Positions 34,936-39,141 of a DNA stretch of 39,141 nt are shown piece by piece (the first letter of the stretch is position 1; each line of letters opens with the position of its first letter). This DNA comes from Gammaproteobacteria bacterium. GTDB lineage: Bacteria; Pseudomonadota; Gammaproteobacteria; Arenicellales; JAANXG01. The stretch spans positions 9,249 through 48,389 of the forward strand of contig JAHEIO010000023.1 of assembly GCA_024639325.1 (NCBI GenBank), in the 5' to 3' direction. The translations under genes were made by a program, and so were the position numbers. The notes beneath the pieces were generated by a model, which did not search any database, was not told where the DNA came from, and saw only the letters and a list, made by a program, of their open reading frames with translations.

Positions 34936-35352
34936 CTAACCCTCGATGATTTCATAATCATGGGTCAACCGCGCCACCCGGCTGAACATGATGGAAGCGG
35001 AACAATACTTCTCGGCGGAGAGTTGAACCGCCCTTTTCACCTTCGACTCCGGTACGCTATTGCCGTAAACCACGAAATGCATATGGATCCGGGTAAACAC
35101 CTTCGGATCTCTCGACGCGCGCTCGGCGTCTATTTCGACCTCACAGTTGGTCAAATCGACGCGCCCCTTTCGCAGCATATGCACGACGTCGAATGCGCTG
35201 CATCCACCGAGTCCCAGGAGGAGCATTTCCATCGGACGGGTTCCCTTGTTCCGGCCGCCAAACTCCGGCGGACCGTCCATGACGACGCGGTGACCGCTGT
35301 CCGCCGTCCCCACGAACGAAACGCCTTCGAGCAGCGACACTTTTGCCCTCAC
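34936..35352 (-). CDS. OsmC family protein
   Basis: This is a 138-residue OsmC/Ohr superfamily protein. The start is a GTG at 35352 that forms a GTGA overlap with the trpC stop. A longer frame upstream lacks family similarity. The OsmC fold is supported by GGRNKGTRPMEMLLLGLGGCSAFDVVHML, which contains the first active-site Cys, and by VQLSAEKYCSASIMFSRV, which contains the second. Members reduce organic hydroperoxides or have unknown roles; the sequence looks like the YhfA-type branch rather than Ohr. A trpC-linked osmC gene is known from Pseudomonas (PA0653 region). Confidence 0.9.
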   Translation of the reverse strand: MRAKVSLLEGVSFVGTADSGHRVVMDGPPEFGGRNKGTRPMEMLLLGLGGCSAFDVVHMLRKGRVDLTNCEVEIDAERASRDPKVFTRIHMHFVVYGNSVPESKVKRAVQLSAEKYCSASIMFSRVARLTHDYEIIEG

Positions 35353-36194
35353 GACTTCCGGGTTCTCGCTTCTGCATTGCTGAAAAACAGTTCCCTGACC
35401 TTGCCGCCGGGATCCGGGGCGCGCATACACGCCTCCCCCAGCAGAAATCCGTGGACGTCGTTTTTGCGCATAAGCGAAACATCCTCTGCGCTGTGGATGC
35501 CGCTCTCGGTAATCACCAACCGGTCTTTGGGGATGTGCGACAGCAGATCGAGCGTTGTGCTCAAGTTAGTATCGAACGTTCTCAGGTTTCGGTTGTTGAC
35601 ACCGATCAGGGGACAGCCCAGTTCGAGCGCGCGTTCTAATTCCGCCAAATCGTGCACTTCAATGAGCACCGCCATTCCGAGTTCCGTCGATTCATCGGCC
35701 AGCTTTCTGAGCTGATCGTCGGTTAATGCGGCGACGATCAGCAGCACGCAATCGGCGCCAATCGCGCGAGATTCCCATATCTGGTAAGGATCGATCAAAA
35801 AGTCCTTTCGCAACACGGGGAGTTCGCATACCGCCTTGACCTGTTCGATATATGCGTCGCATCCTTGAAAGAAATCCTTGTCGGTCAGCACCGACAGGCA
35901 CGAAGCTCCCGCCTCGGCATAGCTTTTTGCGATATCGGCGGGTGCGAAATCACTGCGGATCACGCCTTTACTGGGCGAAGCTTTCTTGATTTCCGCAATG
36001 ATTGCCGGGAGTCCGGCGTCGGCGGATCGTCTTAGCACACCCAAAAAATCCCTGGGTGCAGGCACGGCTTGCGCGAGCCCCCTGACTTTGTCGGGTGCCA
36101 GTCGACGCTTGCGCATTTCGACCTCCTCTGCCTTGTGACTGAGGATCTTGACCAGAATGTCCGCTTTGTCGTGCATCAGTCGGTCAGGCGACAT
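35349..36194 (-). CDS. trpC: Indole-3-glycerol phosphate synthase
   Basis: TrpC closes the indole ring in tryptophan synthesis. It is a single-domain protein of 281 residues, not fused to TrpF. Barrel motifs are seen: IIAEIKKASPSKG, LSVLTDKDFFQG, PVLRKDFLIDPYQI, IGVNNRNLRTF and ITESGIHSAEDV. The active-site Lys and Glu residues are in the first, third and last of these. An ATG at 36176 would give a start six residues later. It is 85 bp downstream of trpD and overlaps osmC by 4 bp. Confidence 0.97.
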   Translation of the reverse strand: MSPDRLMHDKADILVKILSHKAEEVEMRKRRLAPDKVRGLAQAVPAPRDFLGVLRRSADAGLPAIIAEIKKASPSKGVIRSDFAPADIAKSYAEAGASCLSVLTDKDFFQGCDAYIEQVKAVCELPVLRKDFLIDPYQIWESRAIGADCVLLIVAALTDDQLRKLADESTELGMAVLIEVHDLAELERALELGCPLIGVNNRNLRTFDTNLSTTLDLLSHIPKDRLVITESGIHSAEDVSLMRKNDVHGFLLGEACMRAPDPGGKVRELFFSNAEARTRKS

Positions 36195-36279
36195 CCACGA
36201 GATCCCTGCTCCGGCACCCAGCCAACCCCGCCCTGCGTCATCACTCGTGATGCGGGTGCAGTATACGGTTTAACCAGGG

Positions 36280-37308
36280 TCACCAATTACCCCAATCCTG
36301 GTTGGTAAACGCGGCGAGTTCCGCGAGCTTGCCTTTGGCCGCACCGCTGGCCAGGACTTCAAGCGCCCTGTCGACGCCTTGGGCCAGACTTTCAGCAAGT
36401 CCGCTGACATAGATGGCAGCGCCCGAGTTCAGCGCAACGATATCCCTGGCGGCTCCGGGATGGTTGTCGAGCGCGGCGTTGATCTTGCCCAGACTGGCGC
36501 TGACGCTGTCCACCGCGAGGTCCAGTAAACTGCCCGTTTTCATGCCGAACTGTCCGGGCGTGATTTCGAAACTCCGCACTTCACCTTCCGTCATCTCCGC
36601 CGCTTGAGTCGGTGCACCGATGCTGATCTCATCCAGACCATCTTCCGAATGAACCACCAGCACGTGCCGACTGCCCAGTCGGGCAAGCACATTGGCAATT
36701 GGTTCGACCAGCGCCCTGTCGAACACGCCGACCACCTGGTTCGGCGCACCTGCCGGATTCGTGAGAGGGCCCAGGACGTTGAAAATTGTGCGGACCGCCA
36801 TTTCCTTGCGCGGTCCGATAGCGTATTTCATGGCGCTGTGGTGTGCCGGGGCGAACATGAACCCGAGGCCGACCTGGCGGATGCATTCCGCGACCTGCCG
36901 TGGATTCAGGTCGATTCTGACACCCGCTTCCTCGAGTAGGTCAGCGCTGCCGGAACTGCTCGATACCGACCGGTTTCCATGCTTGGCCACCCTGCCGCCT
37001 GCGGCCGCGACCACCAGTGCGCTGGCCGTAGAAATATTGAAAGTATTCCGGCTGTCGCCGCCGGTGCCGACGATATCGACCAGGTTGGGCACGTCCACTT
37101 CGACCCGGGCCGCAAGACCGCGCATGACCTCCGCGGCGGCGGTGATCTCATCGATGGTTTCACCTTTCATACGTAGCGCAATCAAAAATCCTCCAATCTG
37201 CGCCGGGGTGGCCTCACCCGTCATAATCTGTTCCATCACGGACCGCATTTCCTCACGGGACAGATCAGCGAGTTCTGTTACGGCTTTGATTGCTTGTTGA
37301 ATATTCAT
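36280..37308 (-). CDS. trpD: Anthranilate phosphoribosyltransferase
   Basis: TrpD transfers phosphoribose from PRPP to anthranilate. At 342 residues it has typical length for the unfused enzyme. The PRPP/glycine-rich motif is [16 protein letters not shown] and [18 protein letters not shown] is the second conserved region; [13 protein letters not shown] and [14 protein letters not shown] are also diagnostic. The ATG at 37308 ([10 protein letters not shown]) is preferred over one at 37323 because homologues start there. It follows trpG by 43 bp. Confidence 0.97.
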   Translation of the reverse strand: MNIQQAIKAVTELADLSREEMRSVMEQIMTGEATPAQIGGFLIALRMKGETIDEITAAAEVMRGLAARVEVDVPNLVDIVGTGGDSRNTFNISTASALVVAAAGGRVAKHGNRSVSSSSGSADLLEEAGVRIDLNPRQVAECIRQVGLGFMFAPAHHSAMKYAIGPRKEMAVRTIFNVLGPLTNPAGAPNQVVGVFDRALVEPIANVLARLGSRHVLVVHSEDGLDEISIGAPTQAAEMTEGEVRSFEITPGQFGMKTGSLLDLAVDSVSASLGKINAALDNHPGAARDIVALNSGAAIYVSGLAESLAQGVDRALEVLASGAAKGKLAELAAFTNQDWGNW

Positions 37309-37351
37309 TCGGGATCTTTTCATAGTCTACGGGCGGAGCCCGATTATAAGT

Positions 37352-37924
37352 TCAGCCGTTAGCCACCTGAAGAAAATTGTTGAGCAGCTCGTGGCCGTAC
37401 TCCGTCGATATCGATTCCGGATGAAATTGAACACCGTACACAGGCTGCTGCAGATGACTGACAGCCATGATCTCACCTTCGTCCGTCCAGGCCGTGACCT
37501 TCATGCAATCGGGCAGCGTGGCCGGATCTATAACCAGAGAATGATAGCGGGTAGCCTGAAACGGATTGGTCATTCCGGCAAACAAGCCCTCGCCATGGTG
37601 ATGAATCATCGACGTTTTTCCGTGCATCAGGACCTGAGCGTGCACGATCTTGCCGCCGAAGGCCTGTCCGACACTCTGGTGACCCAGGCAGACGCCCAGA
37701 ATAGGGACACGCCCCGCCAGGGCATTGACCACATCGACGGAAATCCCCGCCCGGTCCGGGGTACAGGGTCCGGGTGATATGACGATGTGACTCAAATCCA
37801 ATGTTTCGATTTCCTCTAGGGATATCCGGTCGTTTCGATACACGCATACCTCAGCGCCAAGCTCGCCCAAATACTGGACAAGGTTGTAGGTAAAGGAATC
37901 GTAGTTGTCTATCATCAAGATCAT
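37352..37924 (-). CDS. trpG: Anthranilate synthase glutaminase component (TrpG/PabA)
   Basis: This class I glutamine amidotransferase supplies ammonia to anthranilate synthase (and often to aminodeoxychorismate synthase). The 190-residue protein begins MILMIDNYDSFTYNLVQYLGELG and carries the catalytic triad C79 (GVCLGHQ), H168 and E170 (FHPES). The linkage to trpD-trpC marks it as TrpG, although a shared role as PabA is common. trpE is not in the window. A strong candidate promoter lies just upstream. Confidence 0.96.
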   Translation of the reverse strand: MILMIDNYDSFTYNLVQYLGELGAEVCVYRNDRISLEEIETLDLSHIVISPGPCTPDRAGISVDVVNALAGRVPILGVCLGHQSVGQAFGGKIVHAQVLMHGKTSMIHHHGEGLFAGMTNPFQATRYHSLVIDPATLPDCMKVTAWTDEGEIMAVSHLQQPVYGVQFHPESISTEYGHELLNNFLQVANG

Positions 37925-37943
37925 CTAGTAGGTATCCAATCGT

Positions 37944-37972
37944 TTTATATTTACCATCGTGTACGGTGGCAA
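37944..37972 (-). promoter_or_regulatory. Candidate sigma-70 promoter of the trpGDC unit
   Basis: On the minus strand TTGCCA (37972-37967) and TATAAA (37949-37944) are exactly 17 bp apart. Transcription would start near 37937, about 13 nt before the trpG ATG. A short imperfect palindrome (CCATCGT/ACGGTGG) lies in the spacer. No leader peptide fits in such a short leader, so attenuation there is unlikely. Confidence 0.55.
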
Positions 37973-38229
37973 AAACACCTTGTGTGCGTGCCGGCTTGAT
38001 GGCGCTGCCAGCCGGTGGGTCGTTGTAAACGCATCCATAGTTTACTCTATTCGTGCCACCGTACCCCTTTCTTGGCGGTCTGGCATCGTCAGTCGGATTC
38101 GTCGCTTTCCACTGTCCGTCACCGCTTGCTCGGCCTCGGTCCGTGGACAATCTGGGAAGACCGGCGATTTCGGCGCCGTATCGATCACTCCTCAATCAAA
38201 TGTTCACATCTTTTTCACGAGACTTTGTT

Positions 38230-38245
38230 TAACATTGCGATGTTA
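38230..38245. promoter_or_regulatory. Operator-like palindrome upstream of the lipoprotein gene
   Basis: TAACATTGCGATGTTA is a perfect 6-bp inverted repeat around a 4-nt centre, 73 bp before the ATG at 38319. The size fits a dimeric repressor site. No matching -10/-35 pair was clear, and the regulator is unknown. Confidence 0.35.
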
Positions 38246-38318
38246 CACCCCATTCTGACCGTTCGGTTTTACACCACGCAGCAGACTCGCCACAAGACTT
38301 CACCACGGGGACTTTTTG

Positions 38319-38837
38319 ATGATAACTTTTCGATCGATATTCCTAATATTATTCAGCAGCGCAGTGCTTGCGAGCTGCGCCGGTACCGGCAGAAGCGCGG
38401 TGTTCATTCCGCCGGAAGGTACCCTTGTAGAGCTCAATCGCGAAGTAACCGTGCCCCGCGGGGGGCGTGTGTTGATTCAGTACGGCCGGGTCGTGGAGCG
38501 AGGTCGTGTCAACGTCATTAGCCCCTATTGCCATTTTACCGTTGACCGCCTGGGTCAGGACTCTTTGGAACCCTCGACATTGAATCCCGATACTTTCACT
38601 ATTACCAGGACTCACCAAAGACGAAGCTATGTGTCGTCGGAAGGCGTGCAATTCGCCGGGCGGGCCGGCGTCGACCACACGTTATCCACCATCATGGAGT
38701 TGACTTCGGGCCAGCAACCAGAGGTAAAGCGTCTGACGTGTTCCAGGTGGGGGATGATTAGCGACGACGGCTGGTTGACCACGGCGGAGATGAAATCCAC
38801 GCTGAGCGGCGTGGTCGATATTGTCCTTTCGGAATGA
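38319..38837 (+). CDS. Predicted lipoprotein of unknown function
   Basis: This is a 172-residue protein with a lipoprotein signal ending in LASC (lipidated Cys at residue 20). The mature part begins AGTGRSAVFIPPEGTLVELN and reads as a beta-rich domain with RVLIQYGRVVERG, SPYCHFTVDR and VKRLTCSRWG; two Cys residues may pair. I recall similar lipoproteins in other Gammaproteobacteria, without a known role. A GGGGA ribosome-binding site lies 7 nt before the ATG at 38319. The in-frame TTG just before it is unlikely to be the start. It is divergent from trpG. Confidence 0.8.
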   Translation: MITFRSIFLILFSSAVLASCAGTGRSAVFIPPEGTLVELNREVTVPRGGRVLIQYGRVVERGRVNVISPYCHFTVDRLGQDSLEPSTLNPDTFTITRTHQRRSYVSSEGVQFAGRAGVDHTLSTIMELTSGQQPEVKRLTCSRWGMISDDGWLTTAEMKSTLSGVVDIVLSE

Positions 38838-38878
38838 TTCGGGAAACGGCCGTGAACAGCGCAACCTGATCATTCCGA
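38829..38878. repeat. Perfect 10-bp inverted repeat at the lipoprotein stop
   Basis: TCGGAATGAT (38829-38838) and ATCATTCCGA (38869-38878) are exact inverted copies 30 bp apart. The left arm contains the stop codon. It could form a 3' hairpin in the mRNA. It has no T-run after it, so it is not a standard terminator. Confidence 0.45.
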
Positions 38879-39141
38879 TAGGGCCGTAAAGTTGATGTTT
38901 GATTTCTGGCGCTTCGGTCGCAGCCCCTTGGCGTCGTGTAAATTTTTAAAGGCGCAGTTTCGAACATCGTTTCGGGGTCCCGACCGTCGACGCTCCAAGA
39001 TTTGGACCGCTCGCATGTAAAAAATTGCAAATTTATATGGCCTCGAAAACAGGTGTCTGGGCCGAGAAGATGGAGCAAACACAATCCCTCCTGGGCACCT
39101 CGGTGCAAACTTTTGCTGACCCCCTATGGCTCGCCCCCTTT
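38838..39141. other. 304-bp stretch at the window end without a recognised gene
   Basis: Apart from the right arm of the 10-bp inverted repeat, no gene, RNA or promoter is supported. A minus-strand frame of 116 residues (39108-38758) overlaps the end of the lipoprotein gene and has no family features. The region is relatively AT-rich around 38935-39035. Confidence 0.4.

Larger units (their letters stand above)
37925..38318. other. 394-bp gap between trpG and the lipoprotein gene
   Basis: This divergent gap holds the candidate trpG promoter (37944-37972) and the palindrome at 38230-38245. A minus-strand frame (38195-37851) crosses it, but it overlaps trpG and has no credible start site. No RNA gene, leader peptide with clustered Trp codons or other element was recognised. 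Confidence 0.5.

Noticed and set aside
36239-36252. CATCAC/GTGATG dyad in the trpD-trpC gap
   Set aside because: The 2-nt centre prevents a hairpin, it is short, and it lies inside an operon. No support as a promoter or operator.
37924-37935. CTAGTA near the trpG start as a TrpR half-site
   Set aside because: Only one half-site is present and the full palindromic operator is missing.
37851-38195. 114-residue minus-strand frame upstream of trpG
   Set aside because: It overlaps the trpG start and promoter in another frame and shows no family features.
38758-39108. 116-residue minus-strand frame at the window end
   Set aside because: It overlaps the lipoprotein gene and lacks a ribosome-binding site or recognisable domain.
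1-39141. tRNA, rRNA, CRISPR array, prophage or toxin-antitoxin genes
   Set aside because: All intergenic stretches were read for these and none was recognised. A covariance-model scan was not possible here.

Overview
The window looks like a chromosomal segment of a free-living or symbiotic, non-enteric gammaproteobacterium, with moderately GC-rich and tightly packed genes. The evidence is gene content and order: leuS-lptE-holA-(proA)-nadD-rsfS-rlmH, maf-rng-yhdP-nit-tldD-pmbA and fmdB-DUF502-aspS are blocks that recur in Gammaproteobacteria. A PA0069-type radical SAM protein, a DUF2007 zinc-ribbon protein and a trpGDC-osmC cluster fit too. A Chromatiales-like environmental lineage is my best guess, but the order cannot be fixed from the sequence alone. 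I see no rRNA, tRNA, CRISPR array, prophage or complete insertion sequence.

Layout. (1) 81-20586 is one long run of 16 minus-strand housekeeping genes, read from leuS down to aspS: tRNA charging (leuS, aspS), LPS and envelope lipid transport (lptE, yhdP), replication (holA), proline and NAD synthesis (proA, nadD), ribosome work (rsfS, rlmH), RNA processing (rng), nucleotide and metabolite repair (maf, nit), the TldD/PmbA protease pair, and two small proteins (FmdB-type, DUF502). Many genes overlap by 4 bp (ATGA or GTGA) and several start at GTG or TTG. Candidate promoters lie before leuS, lptE and fmdB. (2) 20648-22815 on the plus strand holds two related secreted proteins of unknown function (P1 and P2), separated by a YfcG-like glutathione transferase. 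(3) 22952-26146 on the minus strand is DUF2007 zinc ribbon, PBP1b (mrcB) and a TPR lipoprotein, with a MITE-like element at the 3' end. (4) 26258-27763 on the plus strand is a Ycf46-like AAA ATPase. (5) 27799-31252 on the minus strand is cyclopropane fatty acid synthase plus a three-gene unit of a radical SAM protein between two small membrane proteins. (6) 31415-33226 on the plus strand is an isolated GspE/PilB-type ATPase. (7) 33275-37924 on the minus strand is trpG-trpD-trpC-osmC-DUF885. (8) 38319-38837 on the plus strand is a lipoprotein of unknown function.

Small repeated DNA is the main non-genic signal. There is an inverted pair of REP sequences (REPIN-like) at 1-77, a 70-bp element with inverted ends at 2588-2657, and a 124-bp element with 21-bp inverted ends at 22831-22954 that supplies the stop codon of the TPR lipoprotein. 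Three genes (leuS, P1, the GspE-like gene) have a plausible promoter so close to the start codon, without a Shine-Dalgarno site, that leaderless translation is possible.

I did not find a clear new defence or metabolic system. The best leads for new biology are the P1/GST/P2 group, the secreted protein coupled to yhdP, and the radical SAM/membrane-protein trio.
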